Source: an uncultured Lachnospiraceae bacterium
GTDB lineage: Bacteria; Bacillota; Clostridia; Lachnospirales; Lachnospiraceae
DNA: 58,898 bases
NCBI GenBank assembly: GCA_947576945.1
Contig: CANPTH010000024.1
Location: forward strand, 1 to 58,898
Reading direction: 5' to 3'
Shown: one piece after another, positions 44,105-53,036 of the stretch
Position numbering within the stretch: position 1 is the stretch's first letter
How the letters are laid out: each line of letters opens with the position of its first letter
Made by a program: the position numbers and the translations under genes
Notes under the pieces: generated by a model
The model's database searches: none
What the model saw: only the letters and a program-made list of their open reading frames with translations
Told to the model about the DNA's origin: nothing

Positions 44105-45340
44105 TTATCCTTCCACAGACGTCTCTTCGGGTTCCTCATCGTTGTCGTTCTCGTAAACTTCCTCCTCATAACCCTCATCGTCATAAGCTTCTTCGTCGTA
44201 CGCTTCCCCTTCGTCGTATTCCTCGTAACCGTCCTCACTCCCGTAAGACTCGTCATCGTACTCCTCGTCGTCATAGACATAGTCTTCATAGCGGAAACCT
44301 ACCGCATCCTTCGCCTGCGTCTCGCTCTTGATATCGATCTTGTAGCCCGTCAGTCTGGCGGCCAGTCTGGCATTCTGTCCCTCCTTACCGATAGCCAGAG
44401 ATAGCTGATAGTCCGGTACTACCACCTTGGCTGTCTTCTCGTCCGGATCTGCAAACACTGCCACAATCTTAGCCGGGGACAAAGCATTCTGAATCAGGTT
44501 GCCGGGGTTCTCATCCCAGTTGACAATATCAATCTTCTCACCCCGCAGTTCATCCACAATGGAATTGACTCTGGCACCGTTGATTCCCACGCAGGCGCCT
44601 ACCGCATCCACATTCGGGTTGGTGGAACGGACCGCCAGCTTCGTTCTGCTGCCCGCTTCCCTGGCAATACTCATGATCTCCACCGTGCCGTCCTTAATCT
44701 CTGTCACTTCGGCCTCGAACAGACGCTTCACCAGCTCCGGGTGCGTACGACTTACAAGGATCCTCGGTCCTTTAGGTGTATTCTTCACTTCCAGGATATA
44801 TACCTTAATTCTCTCTGTCGGCCTGAAATTCTCACCTTTGACCTGCTCGCTCTCATTCAGGATGGCATCCGCCTTTCCAAGATTGATGGAAATGTTCCTG
44901 CCGATGTGGCGCTGTACGATGCCCGTCACCACATCCTTCTCTTTCTCATAATACTGGTTGTAGATGACGCTTCTTTCTTCCTCGCGGATCTTCTGTAAGA
45001 TCACATTCTTCGCGTTCTGTGTCGCAATACGCCCGAACTCCCTGGATTTGATCTCCACATGCAGCATGTCGCCCAGCTGCGCCTTATGAGAAAGCTCCCG
45101 TGCATCCTCCAAAGAGATCTGAAGCACGTCGTCCTCCACTTCCTCCACAACCTCCTTCTCGGCATAACACAGGAAATCGCAGGTCTCCTTATCGATCTCC
45201 ACTTTCACATTATCAGCCTTTCCGAAATGGTTCTTGCAGGCAGTGATGAGAGAATTCTCGATCGCATCGAAAAGTGTCTCTTTGGAGATATCCTTCTCTT
45301 TCTCCAGTATGTCCAGCGCCTCCATTAACTCCTTATTCAT
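44105..45340 (-). CDS. nusA: Transcription termination/antitermination factor NusA
   Basis: Binds RNA polymerase and nascent RNA to control pausing and termination. Domain order in 411 residues: N-terminal RNAP-binding domain (about 1-125), S1 (EKDVVTGIVQRHIGRNISINLG), KH1 and KH2 (FRPTERIKVYILEVKNTPKGPRILVSRTHPELVKRLFE; CVGINGARVNSIVDEL; IGKEGQNARLAARLTGYKIDI). The last 55 or so residues are an unusual tail of Asp, Glu, Tyr and Gly repeats (DDEEYDDESYGSEDGYEEY). In E. coli the acidic C-terminal repeats contact alpha-CTD; this tail is not related in sequence. It lies about 107 bp after rimP. Confidence 0.97.
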   Translation of the reverse strand: MNKELMEALDILEKEKDISKETLFDAIENSLITACKNHFGKADNVKVEIDKETCDFLCYAEKEVVEEVEDDVLQISLEDARELSHKAQLGDMLHVEIKSREFGRIATQNAKNVILQKIREEERSVIYNQYYEKEKDVVTGIVQRHIGRNISINLGKADAILNESEQVKGENFRPTERIKVYILEVKNTPKGPRILVSRTHPELVKRLFEAEVTEIKDGTVEIMSIAREAGSRTKLAVRSTNPNVDAVGACVGINGARVNSIVDELRGEKIDIVNWDENPGNLIQNALSPAKIVAVFADPDEKTAKVVVPDYQLSLAIGKEGQNARLAARLTGYKIDIKSETQAKDAVGFRYEDYVYDDEEYDDESYGSEDGYEEYDEGEAYDEEAYDDEGYEEEVYENDNDEEPEETSVEG

Positions 45341-45447
45341 TTTCCGTTATCCTCCTATGTCTGTTAATCTCTCTATACTCAATTCCTTATGTTTTCCTGC
45401 TGAAATCAACCGCTTTGGAAATCATGCTTTCTGTTCCGCCCTGTCCG

Positions 45448-45912
45448 TCAGAAATCCAGCGCCAGCCTGATCAGAGCCACCTCGGAACGCTGAAATACAC
45501 GTTCCTTTCCGTCTTCCTCTATCGTCACGGTCTCCCCGTCATATGCCTGCAGGATACCTGAGAATTCCTTCTGCTTATCAATCGGCTTATAGGTCTTCAC
45601 TTCAACCGTCTCTCCCAGGCTTTTTTCCAGATGACGGTCTTTCTTCAAGGTTCTGCCCAGTCCCGGACTGCTGACTTCCAGAATATAAGCGTCCGCAATA
45701 TAATCTTCAACGTCCAGCACATCCGACAGCGCCCGGCTGACGTTCTCGCAGTCTCCTATACTGACCCCGTCTGTTTTATCAATGTAGGCACGCAGATACC
45801 AGTCACTGCCCTCCCTGACATACTCCACATCATAGATCTCCACACCAAACCGCTCTGCGATCGGCAGCAGAATCTGCTCCGTTCTTGACTCATATGTTTC
45901 TCTTTTTGACAT
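45448..45912 (-). CDS. rimP: Ribosome maturation factor RimP
   Basis: Needed for 30S maturation. The 154 residues show ILLPIAERFGVEIYDVEYVREGSDWYLRAYIDKTDGVSIGDCENVSRALSDVLD in outline and YILEVSSPGLGRTLKKDRHLEKSLGE, both family signatures. I chose the ATG at 45912 with GGAGGAATCT before it; the frame stays open ten codons more. First gene of the long operon, with promoter at 46090-46118 and a leader hairpin at 46033-46056. Confidence 0.96.
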   Translation of the reverse strand: MSKRETYESRTEQILLPIAERFGVEIYDVEYVREGSDWYLRAYIDKTDGVSIGDCENVSRALSDVLDVEDYIADAYILEVSSPGLGRTLKKDRHLEKSLGETVEVKTYKPIDKQKEFSGILQAYDGETVTIEEDGKERVFQRSEVALIRLALDF

Positions 45913-46032
45913 AGATTCCTCCTGCTTATCTTCCACAGTCATTCCGATACTCTTGTGGTACGTTCGTTCCCGTCCCGGTATACCGATGCCATAGCTTCCG
46001 TGCCGACAGTATGATTACCCGCTTCATATAAA

Positions 46033-46056
46033 AGAGTGGACTCGCAAGTCCACTCT
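46033..46056 (-). promoter_or_regulatory. Terminator-like leader hairpin of the rimP operon
   Basis: AGAGTGGACT (46033-46042) pairs with AGTCCACTCT (46047-46056) around a 4-base loop, followed on the minus strand by TTTTAT. It lies about 30 bp after the operon promoter, so it may attenuate the operon; it can also end the chemoreceptor transcript. Hairpins before rimP-nusA are known, and NusA regulates its own operon in E. coli. Confidence 0.75.
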
Positions 46057-46089
46057 CCATCTTATCTTCTTAATTTAAATACTTATAGT

Positions 46090-46118
46090 AGTATAGCATC
46101 CTTTTCCAGCATTTGCAA
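46090..46118 (-). promoter_or_regulatory. Sigma-A promoter of the rimP-nusA-infB operon
   Basis: On the minus strand TTGCAA (46118-46113), a 17-bp spacer and TATACT (46095-46090). The leader to rimP is about 170 nt and includes the hairpin at 46033-46056. Confidence 0.75.
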
Positions 46119-46193
46119 GAAATTTTTCCATTTCCTCCTCCGTAAGCATTTCTGACACAGTTATTCTATGAAATACCGCGTTCTCTTCTGCTC

Positions 46194-47966
46194 CTACAGC
46201 CGGAATACTTCCATCTCCTTCTGCAGATCATCTGCAATCTGCCTCAGCTCCGCAGCATTCTGGGAAATCCGGGACATATGTTCTCCCACTTCTGTCACCG
46301 AAGCAGAAGTCTCCTCGGTTCCCGCTGCATTCTCCTGTGCCAGAGATGTGAGATTCTGTACGATATCCACCACATTAATTCGTGTATTGTCTATCTTCTC
46401 CATCTTCTCAGCGATAATGCGGATCCCGTTGATTGTCTTATCAATGCCATCATGCATCTCCATGAACCGCTCCTTCGTCATACCCACATTCTCATTCTGA
46501 TCTTCCATAACCTGCTTGACTTCACCCATGGTTCGCACTGCCTTCTCCGAATCTGTCATCAACAGAGCAATGATCTGACCGATCTGTTTTGCAGATTCGT
46601 TAGACTCTTCAGCCAGCTTCTGGATCTGCTCCGCCACTACTGCAAAGCCCCTTCCCTGCTCTCCGGCTCTGGCCGCCTCGATAGCCGCATTTAAGGATAA
46701 AAGATTGGTCTCCTCCGCAATAGACGTGATCAGCGTGGTCGCTGCTTTGATCTTCATCGCGGATTCGTTCGTTGTATTGGTCTGTTCGTAGATCAGTTCG
46801 ATCGCACTCTGCGCCTTCCTGTTCACTTCTTCCATCGTGTCCAATGTTCTGGCCGCCACTTCGCTGGAAGAGTACATACCTTCCGCCGTCTTATTAAGTT
46901 CCTCCATCTCCATGCTGTTCTCTTCAATCATACTGCCCATCAGAACAATATTCTCGGTAGCCTTCTGCGTTTCATCCGCCTGGGACATAGCGCCGTCCGC
47001 CATATCCTGAACCGCCTGATCCACCTGCTGCACCGTATTGAAAATCATATCGGTATCGCTGTTTAATCTGTGAGACGTCTCCATGACCGTAGCGCTGTGT
47101 TCCTCAATTCTGCCAATCACACCCACAAGCTGTTCCCGAAGAATATCTACCGCCCGGCTGATGGCGCCGATTTCATCTTTTCTCTCGCTCAGCTTCTTCT
47201 GGCTCTCATCCTCCCTGAAATCCAATCCGGCAAATTTCATAGCCAGTTCCGCTATATGTCTGAGCGGTTTTACAATCACATTACAACAGAAAGAAGCAGC
47301 TATCATACAGATCAGCATCGTAATACTGCCCCAGAAAATACAGGTCCAGAATATCTCATCCGAAGATTTCATCTCACCGCCGGAAGATTTCATGGCTGCA
47401 TCTTCGTCCGCTGTTATCACAAATATGTAGGAACCATCCTCCGTTACACTGTAGGCGGCATATTTCTTCTCCCCGTTATAAGTATATTTCACGGAAACCG
47501 TATCCCGTGGAATATTGCCTGCCTGTATCTGTGCTACGGCGCCGCTTACCGCCTCATTCTCCACCGGATTGCCGATCTTGTCAGCCGTCGGATGATAACA
47601 CATGATCCCGTTCCTGTCCACGATATAGGCATAGGATCCATCCAGATCCATAATATTTACACCGCCTGCCAGTTCCTCCCAGAATGCGGTATCCGGCTCC
47701 TTTCCTTCTTTAATAAGATCCGCCACTCTGAGATTCATGGTCTTTCCATAGGAGCCTGCCAGATCATCCATGTAGCAGACAACCATATCCTTAAACTGTT
47801 CACTCGACATGGAACTGAAAATAGCAATCAGCGTTAATCCAACGATCACTATAGCTCCCATGGCCATGAATATGATTCTGGCGCGAATTGATGTCAATGC
47901 CGATATTCCCATATCTGTTTTACTGCTTAAATTTTCGCTTTCCTTTGTTGTTCCGTTGTTACTCAT
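46194..47966 (-). CDS. Methyl-accepting chemotaxis protein
   Basis: A 590-residue transmembrane chemoreceptor. TM1 is at about 31-51 ([20 protein letters not shown]), then an outer Cache-like sensor domain of about 150 residues ([29 protein letters not shown] is a single-Cache pattern), TM2 near 210-232, a HAMP segment ([17 protein letters not shown]), and a long cytoplasmic coiled coil with the conserved tip [31 protein letters not shown]. The ligand is not known. No che or flagellar genes are nearby, so it is an orphan receptor gene. Its own promoter is at 48068-48096. Confidence 0.95.
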   Translation of the reverse strand: MSNNGTTKESENLSSKTDMGISALTSIRARIIFMAMGAIVIVGLTLIAIFSSMSSEQFKDMVVCYMDDLAGSYGKTMNLRVADLIKEGKEPDTAFWEELAGGVNIMDLDGSYAYIVDRNGIMCYHPTADKIGNPVENEAVSGAVAQIQAGNIPRDTVSVKYTYNGEKKYAAYSVTEDGSYIFVITADEDAAMKSSGGEMKSSDEIFWTCIFWGSITMLICMIAASFCCNVIVKPLRHIAELAMKFAGLDFREDESQKKLSERKDEIGAISRAVDILREQLVGVIGRIEEHSATVMETSHRLNSDTDMIFNTVQQVDQAVQDMADGAMSQADETQKATENIVLMGSMIEENSMEMEELNKTAEGMYSSSEVAARTLDTMEEVNRKAQSAIELIYEQTNTTNESAMKIKAATTLITSIAEETNLLSLNAAIEAARAGEQGRGFAVVAEQIQKLAEESNESAKQIGQIIALLMTDSEKAVRTMGEVKQVMEDQNENVGMTKERFMEMHDGIDKTINGIRIIAEKMEKIDNTRINVVDIVQNLTSLAQENAAGTEETSASVTEVGEHMSRISQNAAELRQIADDLQKEMEVFRL

Positions 47967-48067
47967 GCTGCCTTTTCCCCTTTACTTCTTTCTTGAACAC
48001 GCTTTCCTATTGACAGGACAAAACAAAGCCGGATATCAATAAATTGGTATCCTGCGCCCTGTTTATC

Positions 48068-48096
48068 ATTATATCCAATTTTCAGTTCTTCTTCAA
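48068..48096 (-). promoter_or_regulatory. Sigma-A promoter of the chemoreceptor gene
   Basis: On the minus strand TTGAAG (48096-48091), a 17-bp spacer and TATAAT (48073-48068). The 100-nt leader contains a GGATA/TATCC hairpin around 48035-48055. Flagellar-type sigma motifs were not seen. Confidence 0.7.
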
Positions 48097-48226
48097 TCCC
48101 GTTTTTTCAAAAGCTTCAGACTGTTTTCTGTTCGTCTCTGCCCTCTCCGACGGTCAGATTCCTATTTCAAAATATATTATGCTCCAGTCCTCGACATTTC
48201 TCCGTCTGATTGCACCCACCTCTCTG

Positions 48227-49546
48227 TCATATTACCGCTTTACGCTGTGTCAACTTATAAAGCTCTTCCGCAGCCAGTCTGGTCTTCGCCACGATATCCC
48301 CGCAGTTCTGCGGAAAACAGTAATACTGTGCCCTGGCGTCCCCGATGCAGATGACATCCCCGATCTCATACCAGTAGAAATCCGAGTACAGGCTGTAGGA
48401 AGCCATCGGCTCCTGTCTGTACTCCAGCCTGCCGTCACAGCCTGTCAGGTGAAATCCTTCCTTCGTGTGTACCAATTTACCCTCTCCCACCTGGTAGACA
48501 CAGTCCGTGTTAACCAGCATATAGATCGTAACCGGAACCTCCAGCCTGTAGGTTCCTGCTTCCAACTCCTGTCTGACACACTCCCGCTCCCACCGATACC
48601 AGTCCGGAATATGCGTAAACCGGAGCGGTGCGCATGCTTTTGTTTCCGCACTCAATGCCGATTCCATATTCTTATCTTCATACGCCTGCAGATAACCATA
48701 TTCTGTCAGCTCATAGATTTCACCGCACAGCCTGCAGCCGATCTTCGTCCCCTGCCCCTGCATCCGGCCTTCCGTCCTGCAGCGGGGACACTTATACAGC
48801 ATTCTGTTCAAACCGTCTGCACGGAAAGGCTCCGCCACCCTGATCTTATTTTCCTGCTGCCATCTGAAATAATCAAAGGTAAACTTCTCCTGCAGTATAT
48901 CATTTAACTCCTGCGGCGACTTACGTGCAATCTCCTCCGACGAAAGCAGATATTCCACTTCCGCCGACACCCGCACTTTGCGCAGCTGCAGATTATTGTA
49001 CAGCGGATCTCTGGCAAAAGCGCCGTTTGTCCGTATCATAACCACCGGCACTTTAAGAAGCTTAAGACACTTGCCAAGGCTTTCCGGCAGAGGCGTCTGG
49101 GTGCCGTCAAAGCTGTAACTCGCCTCCGGGAACATCAGGATAGAACTCTTTAATTCTCTGACCGCATAGACCATATCCCGCACCAGCGTCACGTCCATCA
49201 TAAATTTTCTGGTCGGGATGCAGCCGATCAGCCGCATCATCCACCGCTTCCCCACAAACCCGTCTGATGTACACACGACGTGAAAAGGCCGCGTGACCAG
49301 AAGCCTGGCCGCTATCTTCAAGTCTATGAAGCTGGAATGGTTCATCAGCACCAGACAGGGTTCGTCTTTGCCCAGCTTCTCAAGTCCCACCGTCCGATAC
49401 GTGAATCCTGTCATCCACAGATCCCATACAGACAGCAGCAACAGGATAATACGGAAAAGCAGCCTCTGCCTGATCGGTTTCTCATGCTCCCGGACCGGAA
49501 GCGCAAGCACCTCCTCATAGCCCATTTTTGCGGTCTTTATCTTCAT
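48227..49546 (-). CDS. PlsC-like acyltransferase with zinc-ribbon C-terminal part
   Basis: A 439-residue protein. The N-terminal half has a membrane segment (LLFRIILLLLSVWDLWM) and the lysophosphatidate acyltransferase motifs: CLVLMNHSSFIDL (H-x4-D catalytic motif, about 67-72), MRLIGCIPTRKFMMD, and FPEASYSFDG for the F-P-E-G block, here with Ala for Gly. The C-terminal half is not part of PlsC: a C-x2-C...C-x2-C ribbon (CPRCRTEGRMQGQGTKIGCRLC) followed by about 150 residues without known motifs. The N-terminal half probably acylates a lysolipid; the added domain may bind a partner or RNA. GGGGGGT precedes the ATG. Confidence 0.82.
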   Translation of the reverse strand: MKIKTAKMGYEEVLALPVREHEKPIRQRLLFRIILLLLSVWDLWMTGFTYRTVGLEKLGKDEPCLVLMNHSSFIDLKIAARLLVTRPFHVVCTSDGFVGKRWMMRLIGCIPTRKFMMDVTLVRDMVYAVRELKSSILMFPEASYSFDGTQTPLPESLGKCLKLLKVPVVMIRTNGAFARDPLYNNLQLRKVRVSAEVEYLLSSEEIARKSPQELNDILQEKFTFDYFRWQQENKIRVAEPFRADGLNRMLYKCPRCRTEGRMQGQGTKIGCRLCGEIYELTEYGYLQAYEDKNMESALSAETKACAPLRFTHIPDWYRWERECVRQELEAGTYRLEVPVTIYMLVNTDCVYQVGEGKLVHTKEGFHLTGCDGRLEYRQEPMASYSLYSDFYWYEIGDVICIGDARAQYYCFPQNCGDIVAKTRLAAEELYKLTQRKAVI

Positions 49547-49681
49547 ATGTACCCCCCGTCATACGGCATCCAGGAAGGACATGCCGCACAGCATTGTCTT
49601 TCTTCCTAATTGTGACAATTTCAGTATACTATACGGGTTATGAGGCCGCAATCGCTATCTTCATCATCGATCCGTATAACT

Positions 49682-50455
49682 TTATCCATGACTGCTGTCG
49701 TCTCCTCCTTCTGCACAGCTGTCTCTTCGACTGTCTCCTGTCAGATCCCTGATAACTTCACCGGCAAGGATCAGGCCCGCCACCGACGGCACAAAAGCCA
49801 CGCTGCCCGGCACCGTCCTTCTCATGCCGTTTCGTTCCTCCTCTTCCCTGACCGCTTTCTCCTGCGGCATTAACGGCGTTTCTTCCGAATATACTACCTT
49901 CAAATGTTCTACATTCCGCTTTTTCAGCTCCCTGCGCATCACTCTTGCCAGCGGACAGACTTTCGTCGCATAGATATCCGCTACCCGAAATGCACTGGCG
50001 TCCAGTTTATTCCCCGCACCCATGCTGCTTATGACCGGCGTCTGCGTCTCCTGTGCCCGCAGGATCAACTCGATCTTCGCCGTCACGGTATCCACCGCAT
50101 CCACCACATAATCATACTCCGCAAAGGAGAACTGCTCTGCATTTTCCGGCAGGAAGAAGCACCGGCGCTCCCGTACCCGGGCTGCCGGATTGATCTCCAG
50201 GATCCGCTCCCGCATGACTTCCGTCTTATACCGGCCTATCGTGTTATGGACGGCAATGATCTGGCGGTTTAAATTCGTCAGACAGACCCGGTCATCGTCA
50301 ATCAGGTCAAATGCCCCTACGCCGCTGCGTGCCAGCGCCTCACACACATAACCCCCCACGCCTCCGATCCCGAACACCGCCACCCTTGCACGGGCCAGCC
50401 GTTCCATTGCCGCATGCCCCAGCAAAATCTCTGTCCTTGCAAACTGTTCCGTCAT
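49682..50455 (-). CDS. tcdA: tRNA threonylcarbamoyladenosine dehydratase (TcdA/CsdL)
   Basis: ThiF/MoeB-fold enzyme that cyclises t6A37 of tRNA to ct6A with ATP. The 257 residues show FARTEILLGHAAMERLARARVAVFGIGGVGGYVCEALARSGVGAFDLIDDD in outline (Rossmann G-x-G-x-x-G, about 28-33), NLNRQIIAVHNTIGRYKTEVM, DYVVDAVDTVTAKIELI, SSMGAGNKLDA and SVAFVPSVAGLILAGEVIRDL. The two C-x-x-C zinc pairs of MoeB are absent, as in TcdA. ATG at 50455 was preferred to a TTG two codons earlier, with AGAGAGG 6 bases upstream. Confidence 0.9.
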   Translation of the reverse strand: MTEQFARTEILLGHAAMERLARARVAVFGIGGVGGYVCEALARSGVGAFDLIDDDRVCLTNLNRQIIAVHNTIGRYKTEVMRERILEINPAARVRERRCFFLPENAEQFSFAEYDYVVDAVDTVTAKIELILRAQETQTPVISSMGAGNKLDASAFRVADIYATKVCPLARVMRRELKKRNVEHLKVVYSEETPLMPQEKAVREEEERNGMRRTVPGSVAFVPSVAGLILAGEVIRDLTGDSRRDSCAEGGDDSSHG

Positions 50456-50490
50456 ATACAACCTCTCTTCTCCTTCGATTTATTTGTTAT

Positions 50491-50544
50491 GTTCGCTATA
50501 TTCATCCTATTCATTTTGTTCATCTTATTCGTCCTGTTCAACGC
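50491..50544. repeat. Six imperfect 9-bp tandem units upstream of tcdA
   Basis: GTTCGCTAT, ATTCATCCT, ATTCATTTT, GTTCATCTT, ATTCGTCCT and GTTCAACGC follow each other without gaps. A stop codon in frame with tcdA lies between the repeat and its start, so the repeat is not coding. The rest of 50545-50740 is T- and C-rich with no gene seen. Confidence 0.6.
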
Positions 50545-50742
50545 ATTTTCTCTGTCTGCTCCATTCTCTTTATGTGCTTATTCGATTCCTTTATTCGTTT
50601 TCCAATATACTCTCTTTCCCCCTGTTTCGCAATCCTTTCCAACAGTTCCGTCATTCCCCTCTCCGTAATCCATCCTTCCCCGTCTGCCAGACCATTGCTG
50701 CCTGTAACAGTTCAGTCACTTTTCCGCCGTCTCAAAATTGCA

Positions 50743-50770
50743 TTGATTTTTTTCTGATATCGCCTATAAT
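50743..50770 (+). promoter_or_regulatory. Sigma-A promoter of fprA
   Basis: TTGATT (50743-50748), a 16-bp spacer and TATAAT (50765-50770). It gives a leader of about 140 nt, occupied by repeat copy 1. Confidence 0.65.
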
Positions 50771-50875
50771 ATATAGTAATCGACATAACAAATTGCTGCT
50801 TCCGGTTTCTGCCAGAGCCACATACGGAAACCTTTACAGAACCGAAAGCACAATTTGGGTGCCGTTAACTTATAG
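50771..50875 (+). repeat. Intergenic hairpin repeat in the fprA leader, copy 1
   Basis: Runs from ATATAGTAATCG to GTTAACTTATAG. A stem GGTTTCTG/CAGAACC encloses GCCACATACGGAAACC, then CCGAAAGCACAATTT and a GCAC/GTGC stem. Copy 2 (36789-36881) has matching unpaired bases (GCCATGTACGAAAGC, CCGAAAGCAAAATTT, GTTAACT) with different stem pairs. It lies just after the fprA promoter. Confidence 0.6.
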
Positions 50876-50918
50876 AAATAAATCTCTATCAAATTTTATG
50901 GCAAAAGGAGTCTGATCA

Positions 50919-52073
50919 ATGGAAATCACAAAGGATATTCGATACGCAGGTGTAAATGACCACGAAATAGACCTTTTCGAAGGTCAATACACAGTAGAAA
51001 ACGGCATGGCATACAATTCCTATGTCATCCTGGACGAAAAAACTGCCGTTATGGACACAGTGGACGCTTCTTTTTACGAGGAATGGATGCAGAATATAAG
51101 GCAGATCCTTGGTTCCCGCACACCGGATTATCTCGTTGTACAGCATATGGAGCCGGATCATTCCGCCAATATCAGCGCTTTTCTGGAGGCATTTCCGGAT
51201 ACGGTCATTGTCTCTTCCGCACCGGCCTTCAATATTATGAAGCAGTTCTTCGGCACCGACTATGCCGACAGGCGGCAGATCGTCAAGGAAGGCGATACCC
51301 TGTCTCTGGGCGTACATACACTGCAGTTCATCGGCGCGCCGATGGTGCACTGGCCGGAAGTCATCGTGACTTATGACCAGCAGGATAAAGTGCTTTTCTC
51401 TGCAGACGGTTTCGGTAAATTCGGCGCGCTTGACGTGGAGGAAGACTGGGCATGCGAAGCCCGCCGCTACTATTTCGGCATTGTGGGCAAATTCGGTATG
51501 CAGGTTCAGAACCTGTTAAAGAAAGCTGCGGCTTTGGACATCCAGGCTATCTGCCCGCTGCACGGACCTGTCCTGAAAGAAAATCTTGGATATTATGTAA
51601 ATCTGTACCAGACCTGGTCCTCCTACAGTGTGGAATCCGAAGGTGTTATGATCGCTTACACCTCCGTCTACGGTAACACGAAAGCAGCGGCACAGCTGCT
51701 CGCCGACAGGCTGACCGAGAAGGGCTGCCCCAAAGTAGTGGTAGCCGATCTGGCGCGTGAAGATATGGCCGAGTGTATGGAAGATGCCTTCCGCTATGGC
51801 AAGCTGGTTCTGGCCACCACCACTTACAATACGGATATGTTCCCTTATATGCGGGAATTCATCCATGAACTGATCGGACACAATTACCAGAACCGCACAG
51901 TAGCGCTGATGGAGAACGGCTCCTGGGCCCCCCTCGCCGCCAAGGCCATGCGCTCGAAACTGGAAACCTGCAAGGACATTACCTTTGCGGAGCATACCGT
52001 ACAGATCCGCTCTGCCCTGAACGAGGACAGCATCGCCCAGATCGAGGCGCTGGCCGAGGAACTGTGCAGTTAA
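50919..52073 (+). CDS. fprA: FprA-type diiron flavoprotein (O2/NO reductase)
   Basis: Reduces O2 to water or NO to N2O in anaerobes, usually taking electrons from rubredoxin. The 384 residues have an N-terminal metallo-beta-lactamase-like domain with His76, Glu78, Asp80 and His81 (QHMEPDHSAN), then VHWPEV, SADGFGKFGA and PLHGPVL supplying the other iron ligands. From about 245 a flavodoxin domain follows (IAYTSVYGNTKAAAQ FMN loop, TTTYNTDMFPYM, ENGSWAP). All ligands are present, so it should be active. AAAAGGAG precedes the ATG. It has its own promoter and terminator, which fits an oxygen-defence gene. Confidence 0.95.
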   Translation: MEITKDIRYAGVNDHEIDLFEGQYTVENGMAYNSYVILDEKTAVMDTVDASFYEEWMQNIRQILGSRTPDYLVVQHMEPDHSANISAFLEAFPDTVIVSSAPAFNIMKQFFGTDYADRRQIVKEGDTLSLGVHTLQFIGAPMVHWPEVIVTYDQQDKVLFSADGFGKFGALDVEEDWACEARRYYFGIVGKFGMQVQNLLKKAAALDIQAICPLHGPVLKENLGYYVNLYQTWSSYSVESEGVMIAYTSVYGNTKAAAQLLADRLTEKGCPKVVVADLAREDMAECMEDAFRYGKLVLATTTYNTDMFPYMREFIHELIGHNYQNRTVALMENGSWAPLAAKAMRSKLETCKDITFAEHTVQIRSALNEDSIAQIEALAEELCS

Positions 52074-52115
52074 TGAACAATCAGCAGGAACAACGTATCC
52101 TGAAATTGAATCAAG

Positions 52116-52160
52116 AAGATGCAGGAAAGCCTGACCTTTACCAGTCTTCCTGCATCTTTT
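52116..52160 (+). terminator. fprA terminator
   Basis: AAGATGCAGGAAAG (52116-52129) pairs with CTTCCTGCATCTT (52145-52157) with one bulge, followed by TTT. Confidence 0.88.
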
Positions 52161-52302
52161 TACTGTCTGTGCATAACCCAGGGTTAAAATCCCTTGCCAT
52201 ATGTCCTGTCTCAAAAGATCTACACCGGTGCGCTGACATGTTCATTTTCAGTCAAATAACGCAGAACAAATTTTCAGCCTGCAAGACGGCTGAACGAGGG
52301 CT

Positions 52303-52320
52303 ATCGGCGGCATCGCCGAT
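52303..52320 (-). terminator. Hairpin after the YihX-like HAD gene
   Basis: ATCGGCG (52303-52309) pairs with CGCCGAT (52314-52320) just past the stop at 52346; a second stem TCAGCC/GGCTGA lies at 52274-52293. No strong T run is present, so termination strength is uncertain. Confidence 0.45.
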
Positions 52321-52345
52321 TAAAATCGACGCGGCGGATGGAAAT

Positions 52346-52951
52346 TCAGGCATCCACACCCAGCCTGCGCAGTTCCTCGATGGCCTGCTCCCGATCCCGG
52401 AAATGGATCGTATGGATTCCGAACTTCTCTGCACCTGTCAGGTTCACCACCGTGTCATCCATAAAGACACACTCCTCCGGCACCAGATCATAGCGGTCGA
52501 TCAGCATCTGGTAGATCTCCGGCATCGGCTTAACGACCTTCTCCTGATAGGACAGGATGCCGCCATCCATATAAGGAATGAAATCCAGCGCATGAGCGCA
52601 GTCCGTCTCCGCTTTATTCGAGAAATTGGATAAGTATAATACCCGATATCCTTTACTTTTGAGTTCCTGTATCCACGGGATCGCATAATCAAGCCGCTTT
52701 ATCATGGTACTCACATCACGCAGCACCTTCCAGATATCCTCTTCGATCTCCGGATCCGACTTCACGAATGTCTGCACGATCTCTTCCTCACTCATGGCTC
52801 CTCTGTCGAATTCATTCCAGCTCGGATTCTTTACCGTGGCCTTCGCGATCCTCTCCACCATCTTCGCATCATATCCAAAGCTCTCATAATGCTCTTTCCA
52901 GGTAAACCCGGCCAGCACATTGCCGATATCGAATATAATCGTCCTAATCAT
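52346..52951 (-). CDS. HAD-IA hydrolase (YihX-like)
   Basis: A 201-residue phosphatase. Motif I is IIFDIGNVLAGF; the F-D-x-G-N-V form is typical of YihX-type members, some of which dephosphorylate glucose-1-phosphate. Motif II is LYLSNFSNKA, motif III Lys lies in EKVVKPMPEIYQML, and motif IV is CVFMDDTVVNLTGA. The helical cap lies at about 15-85. The substrate is not settled. It follows the LysR gene by 85 bp on the same strand. Confidence 0.88.
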   Translation of the reverse strand: MIRTIIFDIGNVLAGFTWKEHYESFGYDAKMVERIAKATVKNPSWNEFDRGAMSEEEIVQTFVKSDPEIEEDIWKVLRDVSTMIKRLDYAIPWIQELKSKGYRVLYLSNFSNKAETDCAHALDFIPYMDGGILSYQEKVVKPMPEIYQMLIDRYDLVPEECVFMDDTVVNLTGAEKFGIHTIHFRDREQAIEELRRLGVDA

Positions 52952-53036
52952 CTTCTTTTTCTCCTGTCATACCAAATTTACAGCAGTTTCCGCCGGGCCA
53001 TGATCCTGCTGACAGATACCGCTTTCCACTTCCATT

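Noticed and set aside
50771..50875. Riboswitch controlling fprA
   Set aside because: Related copies lie at 36.8 and 40.35 kb in other orientations to genes, which fits a dispersed repeat better; a regulatory role is not excluded.
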